Both the position numbers and the translations under genes were made by a program. The notes under the pieces were generated by a model. It did no database searches, was not told the origin of the DNA, and worked only from the letters and a program-made list of their open reading frames with translations. Of a stretch of 64,000 bases of DNA, positions 36,948-45,763 are shown piece after piece; the stretch's first letter is position 1, and each line of letters opens with the position of its first letter. Source of the stretch: UBA8437 sp964646205 (GTDB taxonomy: Bacteria; Planctomycetota; Planctomycetia; Planctomycetales; Planctomycetaceae); contig CAZYAZ010000030.1 in NCBI GenBank assembly GCA_964646205.1, positions 1 to 64,000 of the forward strand, written 5' to 3'.

Positions 36948-38480
36948 TCAGAGTGTTTCCAGGATAGTGTGTGCAGCGTTGTGTCCACATGCTCCGGTGA
37001 CCTCTCCCCCGGGGTGCGTTCCCGCGCCACAGAGGAACAATCCCGCGATCGGCGTTCCGTAGCCGGCCCAGCCCTTCATGGGTCGGAGATCGAGGAATTG
37101 TTCGGGAACAATGTCCAGGTGGCGGATATTGCCGTCGGTCAGCCAGACACGTTTCTCGAGATCGGCTGGCGTGAACAACGACCAGTCGATCAGGCAATCT
37201 CGCAGTTCCGGGGCGTATTGGCACAGCACGTCTATCAACGCCTCCCCAACCGCCTCGCGGATCTGGTCCCAATTGCTGTCACGAGGCTGAACCGGCGCGT
37301 AGAGACCCCAGACGGACATCACGTGCTGCCCTGGCTGGGTCAGCGAGTCATCGATCACCGAAGGGATCTGCACCTCCATCACCGGTTCGGTGGCAGGCCG
37401 TCCCGCCGCGGCGTCATGCCAGGCTTTGGAGTAGTACTCCATCGAGGGACAGAGTTTCATGCTGGCAATGTACCGGGGGTCATACCCGTCGGGGAAGTAC
37501 CGGCTGAAGTCGGGCAGCCGGTCCAGCGCGGCATGAAATTTCAGGTACGCGGTTCTGGTTTTCATCTCGCGGACGGGTGTCACCCAGTCGGCCGGCAGAT
37601 GATCGGGGCCGACCAGTCCGAGTAACGTTCGCTTGGGATCGGCTCCCGAGACGACCAGTTTCGAGGAAATCTCGGTCCCGTCGTCCAGCACCACTCCACG
37701 GGCGCCTTCCGCGTCGATCGTGATCCTCTCGACAATGCTGCCGGTCCTGATGTGAACGCCATGTTCGCGCGCCGAGTCGGCCAGCGAGTTGGCGATCATT
37801 CCCATGCCACCGCGGACGATTCCGATGTCCTCGGGCCGACTGAACGCATCGCAGCGAATGTGGGTGTAGCAGAAGGCTCCCCCAGCCGCCTCCGGATCAC
37901 CAACGTCCTGGACCTGCAAGAAGGATCCTCGCACGGCCTCGTCTTCGAAGAACTCGCGGACGAGGTCTCCCATGCTGACAGTCAGCAGCCGTTGGAGAAA
38001 CGCGGCGTCGTCGGTGCCGGCGACGGAGTCTTTCAATTCCCCGAGAGACGGTGGGCGGCGAAGAAACCAGGGATAGACGATTCCGGCTGCTCGTCGCCAG
38101 AAGGCATTCCACTGGGGCAGTGCCGCAGCGTCTCGCAACGAAAAACTTGCCAATTCGGCCTGGGTCCGTTCGGGGGAATGCCACCGGGCCAATCGCCGTC
38201 CGTCGGGGTAGGGCTGGAATGGTTCGGGATCCAGCGGGAGCACCTCGAATCCGTGCTTGCGCATCTCGAGATCGTCGATCACCTTGGCCTGCAGCAAGTG
38301 ACAGATGTAGGAGCACGACGAGACGTGAAAACCGGGGAACAACTCCTCGGTGGCAGTGGCTCCACCGACGAAGTCTCGGCGTTCGAGAACCAGTACATCC
38401 AGTCCAGCACGGGCCAGGTAACCCGCACAGACCAGGGCGTTGTGGCCACCGCCAATGATGATTGCGTCGTGGTCAGGCAC
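36948..38480 (-). CDS. FAD-dependent oxidoreductase of the PYROXD2 / phytoene-desaturase-like family
   Basis: A 510-aa flavoprotein with the dinucleotide-binding motif DAIIIGGGHNALVCAGYLAR, the GG-doublet segment ERRDFVGGATATEE and a C-terminal FAD contact GLFLCGAGTHPGGEVTG. The overall order matches the PYROXD2/CrtI-like amine-oxidase superfamily. Substrate unknown. The start is taken as GTG 38480, three codons before the Rossmann motif; no strong ribosome-binding site is visible, and the longer frame to 38693 runs into the upstream gene. It follows that gene by 32 bp. Confidence 0.85.
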   Translation of the reverse strand: MPDHDAIIIGGGHNALVCAGYLARAGLDVLVLERRDFVGGATATEELFPGFHVSSCSYICHLLQAKVIDDLEMRKHGFEVLPLDPEPFQPYPDGRRLARWHSPERTQAELASFSLRDAAALPQWNAFWRRAAGIVYPWFLRRPPSLGELKDSVAGTDDAAFLQRLLTVSMGDLVREFFEDEAVRGSFLQVQDVGDPEAAGGAFCYTHIRCDAFSRPEDIGIVRGGMGMIANSLADSAREHGVHIRTGSIVERITIDAEGARGVVLDDGTEISSKLVVSGADPKRTLLGLVGPDHLPADWVTPVREMKTRTAYLKFHAALDRLPDFSRYFPDGYDPRYIASMKLCPSMEYYSKAWHDAAAGRPATEPVMEVQIPSVIDDSLTQPGQHVMSVWGLYAPVQPRDSNWDQIREAVGEALIDVLCQYAPELRDCLIDWSLFTPADLEKRVWLTDGNIRHLDIVPEQFLDLRPMKGWAGYGTPIAGLFLCGAGTHPGGEVTGACGHNAAHTILETL

Positions 38481-38512
38481 GTGATGGAATCTTGAAGAAG
38501 GAGTGGGGAAGA

Positions 38513-39283
38513 TCAGTCGGCAGGGACGGCGTGGAAGCCGTCGAGGACTTGGATCGTTGTGCCGATCCGGGCACTGTCCGGATCGTGACGTTCGCCCCGG
38601 GCGTGCACGAGGCTGCCGGGGACCAGGTGACTGTGGAATTCGATCAGTTGCGCCCGTCCGGCGGAGTCGGCGACCACTGTGCGAGCTTCCCATCCCGGGT
38701 AGCTCTTCTCTCCGATTTTCCGAGTGGCCTTGAGCCGGGTCACATCCCGGGCCGTATGACGGGGCTTTGGACCACGGACTCGAATCAGTTGTTTGAGGAA
38801 AAACGGGGCCGTGTCGGGGCTGTACCAGGACTTGGTGGTGATCCGCGTGTCACCAATTGCCCGGGTGACGGTGTGGGTCTGGCAGGTGTGGCTTCGGCCG
38901 AGAATCTTGATCTCGCCCAGGCTCAATCGTTCGGTCCGCAATCCATCCCTGCGGGTGCCGTCCCAGTTGAGTACCACCGGCTTATCTTTTTTGGGCACAT
39001 CGTTTTTGCCGACACCGACGGTCTCTCTCTGCAGAGTCACGCCGTGCTGGTCAACTTTTTGGAGCCGGGTGGTCACGAGTTCCGATCGCAGGATCTTCTG
39101 TCCGTTTTCGCCAATCGTTTCGAGTGTCACGCGGATACGGGTCCAACTGCCCGGTGCGAATCGGCCCCAGGCGTGCTGTTCTCGTGGGATGTCCTCGGCA
39201 ACGCTGGTGGAAGATCCCATCGCGAGACTCACCACAACAAGCAGACTACGAGACAATCGAATGTCCCAGCGGGCGGCGGTCAT
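38513..39283 (-). CDS. Exported protein of unknown function
   Basis: A 256-aa protein with a signal peptide (WDIRLSRSLLVVVSLAMGSSTSVA) and a beta-rich body (HAWGRFAPGSWTRIRVTLET; GWEARTVVADSAGRAQLIEF) resembling small lipocalin-like or LolA-like folds. I cannot name a family. ATG 39283 has GGAG seven bases upstream. It is the first of four same-strand genes (this, PYROXD2-like, amidohydrolase, haem protein). Confidence 0.7.
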   Translation of the reverse strand: MTAARWDIRLSRSLLVVVSLAMGSSTSVAEDIPREQHAWGRFAPGSWTRIRVTLETIGENGQKILRSELVTTRLQKVDQHGVTLQRETVGVGKNDVPKKDKPVVLNWDGTRRDGLRTERLSLGEIKILGRSHTCQTHTVTRAIGDTRITTKSWYSPDTAPFFLKQLIRVRGPKPRHTARDVTRLKATRKIGEKSYPGWEARTVVADSAGRAQLIEFHSHLVPGSLVHARGERHDPDSARIGTTIQVLDGFHAVPAD

Positions 39284-39299
39284 GGTTGGTCTCCAATTC

Positions 39300-39330
39300 C
39301 AGGCTGACGCGATCGAATCGCGTAGGCCTG
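39300..39330. promoter_or_regulatory. Long interrupted inverted repeat upstream of the sugar ABC transporter
   Basis: CAGGC-TG-ACGCGAT-CGA-ATCGCGT-AG-GCCTG: an inner perfect 7-bp and an outer 5-bp inverted repeat, separated by a two-base mismatch. It is in the divergent spacer, about 95 bp before the transporter ATPase start and 17 bp from the divergent start. A candidate operator for a sugar-responsive regulator. Confidence 0.45.
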
Positions 39331-39425
39331 ATTGTGCGCGTCTTGGAGCCGTCCTGCCAGTTCGAGGCACTCGCAGTGCCCGCGCGACTCTATGCGATGT
39401 CTCGTGTCCGTCGTAAGCTGGTCAA

Positions 39426-40979
39426 ATGTCGATCGAGCCGCGGAGCCGTTCTGGAGAGCCACTACTCGAGTTGGCCGGCGTGTGCCGGTCATTCGGGGGC
39501 GTGGTGGCGTTGCAGCCCACGACTCTCTCTGTGGTTCCCGGTGAAGTTCTCGGGCTGGTTGGTGAAAACGGTGCCGGCAAGTCGACGTTGATCCGCTTGA
39601 TCAGTGGTGTGCTGGGGCCAGATGCGGGTGAGTTGCGTTGGCGAGGGAACCGGGTGGTGCTGGATTCGCCGCGGCGGGCCATCGACCTGGGAATTGCCAC
39701 GATCCACCAGGAACTCGAGTACTGCGGTCACCTGAGCGTGGCCGAGAACATGATGCTCGGTGAGACCTGGCCGACGGGCTGGGGCCGCTGGATCGACTGG
39801 CCGGCTCTGCAGGAGGAGGCACGGAGTCGGCTGGAGCGTGCCGGTTGTGACGTCGCGGTGGACATGGAGTTTTCTCGGCTGACCGCCGTCGAGAAGCAAC
39901 TGGTGGCGATCGCCACGTCGCTCGCCCGTGACGCGAGATTGCTGATTCTTGATGAACCAACCGCCAGCCTGGCGGCTCCTGATGCGAGACGGCTCATCGA
40001 ACACCTCAAGACGATTCGTGATTCGGGCGTGGCGATCATCTATGTGTCTCATCGGCTTGACGAGGTCCTGGAGTTGTCGACGCGGGTGGCGGTACTGCGG
40101 GACGGCGAGATGGTTCATTTGGCAGATTCGGGTGAACTGGACGGTCCTGGCCTGGTTCGTGAAATGATCGGTCGATCGCTCCAGCACGTGTTCCCCCGGA
40201 CCCGCAGCCGGGACGACGATGATCAGGCAGCGGTGTTGTTGCGGGTCGACCGATTGGCGCGAGAGGGATTGTTCACGGACGTGTCGCTGGAGGTTCGAGC
40301 CGGCGAGGTGGTGGGCCTGGCGGGACTGGTCGGAGCAGGACGGTCCGAGTTGGCCCGGGCGATTTACGGCCTGTATCGTGCCGACTCGGGGACGATGGAG
40401 TTGCTTGGTCGTCCCTGGAGTCCCCGCTCACCATGGGAGGCCCTTCAGGCCGGTCTGGTTTATCTGCCCGAGGAACGCAAGCGGCACGGACTGGTTGCCG
40501 ACCATGCAGTCGCTCCGACACTGTCGATCGGCATCCGCGACCGGCTGACCCGCTGGGGGCTGATTCAAAGGACACAAGAGCGTGTTCGAGTGGCCGGCAT
40601 GATCTCCGATTATGACATCCGTTGCAGTGGCCCCGACCAGATTGTGGGCACCCTCAGTGGTGGCAATCAACAGAAGGCGTTGTTGGCCAGGTGGCTGGAA
40701 CGGGACCCGAAGGTGCTGTTGCTGGATGAACCCACCCGTGGCGTCGATGTCGGGGCCAAGGCCGAAATTCACTCGATGATTGACCGCCTGGCAGCGGCTG
40801 GCCACGGGGTGCTGCTGATCTCCAGTGACTTGCCCGAGGTGGTGGGGATGAGTGACCGGGTGTTGGTGATGAGCCGTGGGACCCTGGTTGCAGAACTCAG
40901 TGGCGAATTGCAGACCGAGCGTGCGGTGCTGCAGGCGGCGGCAGGGCTGGTCTCGGGTATCACGGGAGACTTCCCGTGA
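39426..40979 (+). CDS. Sugar ABC transporter ATP-binding protein (RbsA/XylG family)
   Basis: A 517-aa tandem ATPase. The first domain has Walker A GENGAGKSTL (about 46-55) and Walker B LLILDEPTASLA. The second has the degenerate Walker A GLVGAGRSEL, the signature LSGGNQQKALLARWL and Walker B VLLLDEPTRGVDVGAK. This duplicated form is specific to carbohydrate uptake transporters of the CUT2 family. Its TGA overlaps the GTG of the first permease gene. The substrate cannot be deduced from the ATPase. Confidence 0.93.
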   Translation: MSIEPRSRSGEPLLELAGVCRSFGGVVALQPTTLSVVPGEVLGLVGENGAGKSTLIRLISGVLGPDAGELRWRGNRVVLDSPRRAIDLGIATIHQELEYCGHLSVAENMMLGETWPTGWGRWIDWPALQEEARSRLERAGCDVAVDMEFSRLTAVEKQLVAIATSLARDARLLILDEPTASLAAPDARRLIEHLKTIRDSGVAIIYVSHRLDEVLELSTRVAVLRDGEMVHLADSGELDGPGLVREMIGRSLQHVFPRTRSRDDDDQAAVLLRVDRLAREGLFTDVSLEVRAGEVVGLAGLVGAGRSELARAIYGLYRADSGTMELLGRPWSPRSPWEALQAGLVYLPEERKRHGLVADHAVAPTLSIGIRDRLTRWGLIQRTQERVRVAGMISDYDIRCSGPDQIVGTLSGGNQQKALLARWLERDPKVLLLDEPTRGVDVGAKAEIHSMIDRLAAAGHGVLLISSDLPEVVGMSDRVLVMSRGTLVAELSGELQTERAVLQAAAGLVSGITGDFP

Positions 40980-41971
40980 TACTGAGCCGGATGACCTCGC
41001 CAGTAAGGCGTCGCCTGTTTTGGTTGGTGGCCGGCAATGGCGCTCTGCTGGTGGTGATCTTTGCGTGCTTGTTGCCCGGCGACACGTTCGCCGGAGCGGT
41101 GTCGCGATTGGGAACGGTCCTGGTCGACACCCCCCGGAACATGGCACCAGAGATGCTGGCGGCGATCGGGTTGACGGCGATCATCTGGACCGGTGCTATC
41201 GATCTCTCCATCGGCAGCGTGGTGGCTGTCGGTGGCGCCGTGTTCGCCATGGGGTATTCACACGAAATTCCGCCGGTGATGTGCTTTGCCGGTTGCCTGT
41301 TGGCCGCCGGTGGCCTGGTTGCCAGTAACGGGCTCCTGGTGCGGTGGTTGAAGATCCCGGCATTGATCATCACGCTGGCCGGCCTGGCAGCCTACCGGGG
41401 CGTGGCCCTGGTGCTGGTCAACCTGGGTGTTCCCGGTTTTGACGGGAACCTGACTGTGCCCGAAGAGATCTACCGTGTGCCGGGACGCGACTGGGCTGGT
41501 TGGATCCTGGTGGCGGCCGTCGGCACGGCGGTTGTGAGCGAGTTGTTTTTCCGGACACCCCGCCTGTGGTTGGCCCACGGCAGTTCGTCGTCCGCCTGCC
41601 GGTTGCACGGGCTGGATCTCTCGCGATTGTCCGTCACGGCTTTTCTTTTTGGTGGTCTGTATGTTGGCCTGGGGGCGATGCTTTACGTGTCCAACCAGCA
41701 GACGATTGATCCGGCACGGATGGCATTGGGATTCGAACTGTCGGTCATCGCAGCGGTGGTCCTGGGGGGAACGAATATTTTCGGTGGCGAGGGGAGCTTT
41801 CTTGGCACGGTGTTGGGGGTGTTGTTTCTGTACCTGGCCCGCCAGACCCTGGTCTACGCGCTGGATGATGTGCACGCCCGCCAGGCGTTCGAAGGCGCGT
41901 TGATCCTGGGAGTGATCGGTTTCGACTGTGTCCTGCATCGGGTTGAGCACCGGATGGAGGAGTTGAAGTGA
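40976..41971 (+). CDS. Sugar ABC transporter permease (RbsC family), first of two
   Basis: A 331-aa membrane protein with 8-10 hydrophobic segments and the CUT2 permease motif WTGAIDLSIGSVVAVGGAV, plus the C-terminal FELSVIAAVVLGGTNIFGGEGS. It starts with GTG overlapping the ATPase stop. Two different permeases imply a heterodimeric channel. The stop overlaps the next GTG in the same way. Confidence 0.92.
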   Translation: MILSRMTSPVRRRLFWLVAGNGALLVVIFACLLPGDTFAGAVSRLGTVLVDTPRNMAPEMLAAIGLTAIIWTGAIDLSIGSVVAVGGAVFAMGYSHEIPPVMCFAGCLLAAGGLVASNGLLVRWLKIPALIITLAGLAAYRGVALVLVNLGVPGFDGNLTVPEEIYRVPGRDWAGWILVAAVGTAVVSELFFRTPRLWLAHGSSSSACRLHGLDLSRLSVTAFLFGGLYVGLGAMLYVSNQQTIDPARMALGFELSVIAAVVLGGTNIFGGEGSFLGTVLGVLFLYLARQTLVYALDDVHARQAFEGALILGVIGFDCVLHRVEHRMEELK

Positions 41972-42933
41972 GAGCCGTGGCCTTGCTGCTGTTACTGGTG
42001 CTGGAACTGGCCGTGTTCGCCTCGATCAGCGGTGCTGATGTGTCGACCCTGTCCGGGATCCTCGGTTACCTGGAACTGAAATTCCTCGACCTGATCCCCG
42101 GCCTGGCCCCGGTGCTGGTGCTGTCGGTCGGGATGACACTGGTCCTGGTGACGGCCGGAATCGACCTGTCGGTGGGCTCGATGTTGGCGTTGGTTGCGGC
42201 AGTGATGTCGTGTTGTGAAGGCGGAACGTCGTTCTGGGTTACGGCAGTACCGCTGGGATTGCTGGTTGGGGTTGGCCTGGGCGTGTTCAATGGTGCCCTG
42301 GTGTCCCGGCTGGATATTCCACCGATCGTCGCCACCCTGGGAACGATGATTTTCTATCGCGGCCTGTGCCAGGTCGTGATGCGAGATGCCGAGCGGGCGC
42401 CGTTCTTCGATGTGCCGGGCTATGAGTGGCTGGGCGGTTTTAGCGGCTCGTTGATCCTGCTGGGTTTGGTGGCAGGAGCCGGTGGCTGGTTCTGGAGCCG
42501 TTCACGATGGCGGCGTGAGCTGTTGTTGGTGGGAGGCAATCGGGTGGCGGCCCGTTACGCCGGAGTGCCGGTTGATCGCCGCCTGGTCGAAACCTACGCG
42601 GTGATGGGCGGGCTGGCGTGGTTGGCGGCGCTGTGTTTCACGGCACGCAACGGGGCGGTCAACGCGAGCACGGCGACCGGGCTGGAACTGAAGGTGATCG
42701 TGGCCGTGGTGCTGGGAGGCACCCGGGTTGAGGGGGGACGGGGGTCGCTGCTTGGATCGGTGCTCGGAGCTTTCCTGGTGGCGGTGCTGGATGACGGACT
42801 CCGAGAGGCGAAGGGATGGAGTGATGAACATCTTCCGTTCGAGGTGAGTCATCTCAGGTATCTGCTGCTGGGCCTGTTGCTGGTCTCGGGTGTCTGGCTG
42901 AACACCCGCGTGGGTCGCCGTGACGCCGACTAG
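41968..42933 (+). CDS. Sugar ABC transporter permease (RbsC family), second of two
   Basis: A 321-aa polytopic membrane protein with VTAGIDLSVGSMLALVAAV and the C-terminal ELKVIVAVVLGGTRVEGGRGS, paralogous to the preceding permease. GTG start in a GTGA overlap. After its stop comes a 128-bp spacer with a hairpin before the binding-protein gene. Confidence 0.92.
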   Translation: MRAVALLLLLVLELAVFASISGADVSTLSGILGYLELKFLDLIPGLAPVLVLSVGMTLVLVTAGIDLSVGSMLALVAAVMSCCEGGTSFWVTAVPLGLLVGVGLGVFNGALVSRLDIPPIVATLGTMIFYRGLCQVVMRDAERAPFFDVPGYEWLGGFSGSLILLGLVAGAGGWFWSRSRWRRELLLVGGNRVAARYAGVPVDRRLVETYAVMGGLAWLAALCFTARNGAVNASTATGLELKVIVAVVLGGTRVEGGRGSLLGSVLGAFLVAVLDDGLREAKGWSDEHLPFEVSHLRYLLLGLLLVSGVWLNTRVGRRDAD

Positions 42934-42991
42934 TTGCCAGCGAGGGAGCCCGGTTCGATTGCGGTGGCGAACCGATTTCACAAGACTGAAT

Positions 42992-43016
42992 CCGGCGGCA
43001 CACCCCCGTCCGCCGG
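42992..43016 (+). other. Hairpin between permease and binding-protein genes
   Basis: CCGGCGG and CCGCCGG (7 bp) around an 11-nt loop, with no T-run. It could stabilise an mRNA 3' end or attenuate transcription between the membrane and binding components. Confidence 0.35.
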
Positions 43017-43061
43017 GCCTGTTGATCTGTTGAACCGAACACAACCGGGAAGTCATCAACG

Positions 43062-44105
43062 ATGCAGTCACTGACACGACGCGAACTACTGGCGGCTTGC
43101 ATGGGCACCTCGTTCGCCGTGGCCGCGGGCTGCGGCGGCACAACGAACACCGACACGAACACCGACACATCCTCGCGGTCGCGCGACAAGGAAATTGTGA
43201 TCGCCGTGCTGCCCAAGCTGGTCAACATCAAGTATTTCGCCGCCTGCCGGCGAGGGGCCCAGAAAGCTGCAGACGAATTGGGCGTGAAGCTGATCTACGA
43301 TGGCCCCACCGAGCCCAGCGGATCGGAGCAGAACAAGTTTATCGACACCTGGATCCGGCAGGGTGTCGACGCGATCTGTGTTGCGCCCAACCAGCCAAAG
43401 ACCGTCAAGCGGTTCGTCGAGAAGGCGCAGCAACGTGGCATCAAGGTCATTTGCTGGGACACCGATTCCCCCCAGTGTGGCCGGACGCTGATGGTCAACC
43501 AGGTTGATGACAAGGAATTGGGCGAGAGCCTGATTGACGAGATCGCCGGCCAGATGAACCAGGAGGGCAAGTGGGCGATTGCCATCGCGAGTCTTGACGC
43601 AGCCAATCTCAATACCTGGCGAAAGTTTGCCGAGGCCAAGGCCACCTCGGCTTATCCGAAGATGGAACTGGTCGATACGGTTGTGACGCAGGAAAATGTC
43701 GAGGTGGCACGCCAGAAGGTCGAGACACTGCTCAACAAGCACCCCGATCTGAAGGGCCTGATCGCGTTCGATTCGAATTCGGTGCCAGGAGCGGCCGAGG
43801 CGCTCAAGCGAACCGGTCGGGTTGGCAGCGTCGCCCTGACAGGAAACTCGATGCCCGAGGAGATGCGGGCCTACATCAAGGACGGGGTGCTCGAAGCATT
43901 CTATCTCTGGGATCCTCGGGCCCTGGGCGAATTGACCGTTCGGGTCGCCACGGCCCTGGTGAAGGGCGAGTCGATCCAGGAGGGAACGGAACTGCCCGGT
44001 TACGGACCGGTTCGCCTGAGCAAACAGGACTCCACCATGTTGATACTGTCGGACCCGCTCCGATTTCACAGTGAGAACATCGACACGTACGACTTTTCGA
44101 AGTGA
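43062..44105 (+). CDS. Sugar ABC transporter substrate-binding lipoprotein
   Basis: A 347-aa periplasmic-binding-protein type I (Peripla_BP_4) with a leader containing TRRELLAACMG and a lipobox ending at Cys24 (AVAAGC), then a Thr/Asn/Asp linker. The two lobes are recognisable from IVIAVLPKLVNIKYFAACRRGAQKA (shown in part), WIRQGVDAICVAPNQP and KGLIAFDSNSVPGAAEALKR. It resembles the RhaS/autoinducer-2-binding (LsrB-like) branch, but the ligand cannot be assigned. It is the last gene of the transporter set, although binding proteins usually come first. Confidence 0.9.
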   Translation: MQSLTRRELLAACMGTSFAVAAGCGGTTNTDTNTDTSSRSRDKEIVIAVLPKLVNIKYFAACRRGAQKAADELGVKLIYDGPTEPSGSEQNKFIDTWIRQGVDAICVAPNQPKTVKRFVEKAQQRGIKVICWDTDSPQCGRTLMVNQVDDKELGESLIDEIAGQMNQEGKWAIAIASLDAANLNTWRKFAEAKATSAYPKMELVDTVVTQENVEVARQKVETLLNKHPDLKGLIAFDSNSVPGAAEALKRTGRVGSVALTGNSMPEEMRAYIKDGVLEAFYLWDPRALGELTVRVATALVKGESIQEGTELPGYGPVRLSKQDSTMLILSDPLRFHSENIDTYDFSK

Positions 44106-44121
44106 GTCGTGCGAGGCCGAC

Positions 44122-44310
44122 CTAATCCTCTCCGGCCAGTCGTCGGAGTGAGCGGGCCCGAATCGTCAGGGGTCGTTCGGTTCCGGGTGGCATCCACCCG
44201 GTGGGCTCTGGTTCGCCGGCTCGTTTGAACAACTCGCGCGACGACCACAACGAACGAATCTCCCGGCACTTTTCACGAATTTCCGCCTGAGTTGGCAGGT
44301 AAATGTCCAT
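44122..44310 (-). CDS. Small 62-residue protein of unknown function
   Basis: MDIYLPTQAEIREKCREIRS... followed by a basic, Arg/Pro-rich C-terminus. A good ribosome-binding site (GGAGGGAC, five bases before ATG) precedes it. I believe similar short proteins, with a YLPT-x-EIR-x-CREI start, occur in other Planctomycetota, but this is from memory. It may be a small nucleic-acid-binding or regulatory protein. It lies convergent to the binding-protein gene and divergent from the dehydrogenase gene. Confidence 0.72.
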   Translation of the reverse strand: MDIYLPTQAEIREKCREIRSLWSSRELFKRAGEPEPTGWMPPGTERPLTIRARSLRRLAGED

Positions 44311-44406
44311 CGATTGTCCCTCCGTCCCCCAGTGACGGATCCTACGCGCCGATGCTGGTGGAACGTTGGAGGGAATTGATAAAAACGCGATGAATTGGAG
44401 TTGAAC

Positions 44407-45759
44407 ATGCCCTGTGCCGACCTCGCCGAACGGCTAGTGGCCCGACAAAACAGCGGAAAATCGGTCCGAATCGGCCTGGTGGGTGCCGGAAAATTCGGAA
44501 CAATGTTTCTGGCCCAGGCCCGCACGACAGTTGGTTTGCAGCCGTCCGTCGTGGTGGATCTGGATTGCTCTCGAGCCGTTGCGGCCCTGGACCGAGTGGG
44601 GTGGTCGGCCGACCAGGTTGTGACCGCGTCAACGGCCGGCGAGTTGGCCGACGTGGCCGCACGAGGTGGTGTCGGTGTCACCGACAACGTTGCCGCGGCG
44701 ATCGATTCAGGGATCGATGTGCTGGTCGAGAGCACCGGCAACGTGTCGGCGGCCGCCCGCCACGCGGTGGCCGCTTTCGAGTCGGGTGTGCACGTGGTGA
44801 TGGTCACCGTTGAGGCGGATGTGCTGGTTGGCCTGGCCCTGGCCCGTCGAGCTGCCTCGGCCGGAGTGGTCTATTCGATGGCCTACGGGGATCAGCCTGC
44901 ATTGATCTGTGAGATGGTTGACTGGGCTCGCTGTTGTGGATTTTCCGTGACGGCCGCCGGCAAGGGGACCCGTCACTTGCCGATTTTCCACGAGTCGACT
45001 CCCGAGACGGTTTTTGATCACTACGGGGCGGAAGCCGAATCGTTGAAACGCGATGCGGTCAATCCGCGGATGTTCAATTCGTTCCTGGACGGAACGAAGA
45101 GTTCGATCGAAATGGCCGCGGTCTCGAATGCGACCGGACTGGTTCCGCCGGAATTCGGGCTGCAGTTTCCGGCCATCGGCACCAATCGACTGGCCGAAAT
45201 GCTCAAACCCAAAGATGAGGGGGGGCTGCTGGAGCGTGCAGGAACTGTCGAGGTGGTGAGTTGCCTGGAGACCGATGGGACCGCCGTCGACAACGATCTC
45301 CGCTGGGGTGTTTACGTGGTCGTTGAAGCCGAGCACGAGTATGTCCGCGAGTGCTTCCGGCAGTACGGGATCCCCTCGGATGCATCGGGTCGATACGGAG
45401 CTGCCTGGCGACCCAATCACTGGATTGGGCTGGAACTCGGGCCGTCGATCGCTGCAGCGGCGATTGATGGAAGAGCCATCGGCGTGGCCGGACAACATGT
45501 TGCCGAGGTCGTGGGTTGCACAAAGTCGGACCTGTTGGCCGGCCAGGTCATCGACGGTGAAGGGGGCCATTGCGTCTGGGGACGCCTGACGACCTCCGCC
45601 GCGGCTCAGCAACGTTCTGAGGTCCCGCTGGGACTTCTCGAGGGAGCCCGGTTGATCCGGGACGTGCCACGAGGGGCGGTGATCACGTCCGCGGACGTCG
45701 AACTGGATGCGGACCCATTGCTGGTGGACTTGCGGGCCGAGACACTCTCGTCGGGGTGA
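44407..45759 (+). CDS. COG4091-type NAD(P)-dependent dehydrogenase with C-terminal SAF domain
   Basis: A 450-aa protein. The Rossmann domain starts VRIGLVGAGKFGTMFLAQA and resembles homoserine dehydrogenase (STGNVSAAARHAVAAFESGV; AAGKGTRHLP). The C-terminal about 90 residues form an SAF-like domain (LRLxDVPRGAVITSADV type, here LIRDVPRGAVITSADVEL), usually found in sialic acid synthases and altronate dehydratases. COG4091 proteins are annotated as predicted homoserine dehydrogenases but probably act on sugar acids. ATG 44407 has GGAG nine bases upstream. Confidence 0.85.
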   Translation: MPCADLAERLVARQNSGKSVRIGLVGAGKFGTMFLAQARTTVGLQPSVVVDLDCSRAVAALDRVGWSADQVVTASTAGELADVAARGGVGVTDNVAAAIDSGIDVLVESTGNVSAAARHAVAAFESGVHVVMVTVEADVLVGLALARRAASAGVVYSMAYGDQPALICEMVDWARCCGFSVTAAGKGTRHLPIFHESTPETVFDHYGAEAESLKRDAVNPRMFNSFLDGTKSSIEMAAVSNATGLVPPEFGLQFPAIGTNRLAEMLKPKDEGGLLERAGTVEVVSCLETDGTAVDNDLRWGVYVVVEAEHEYVRECFRQYGIPSDASGRYGAAWRPNHWIGLELGPSIAAAAIDGRAIGVAGQHVAEVVGCTKSDLLAGQVIDGEGGHCVWGRLTTSAAAQQRSEVPLGLLEGARLIRDVPRGAVITSADVELDADPLLVDLRAETLSSG

Positions 45760-45763
45760 GTTG

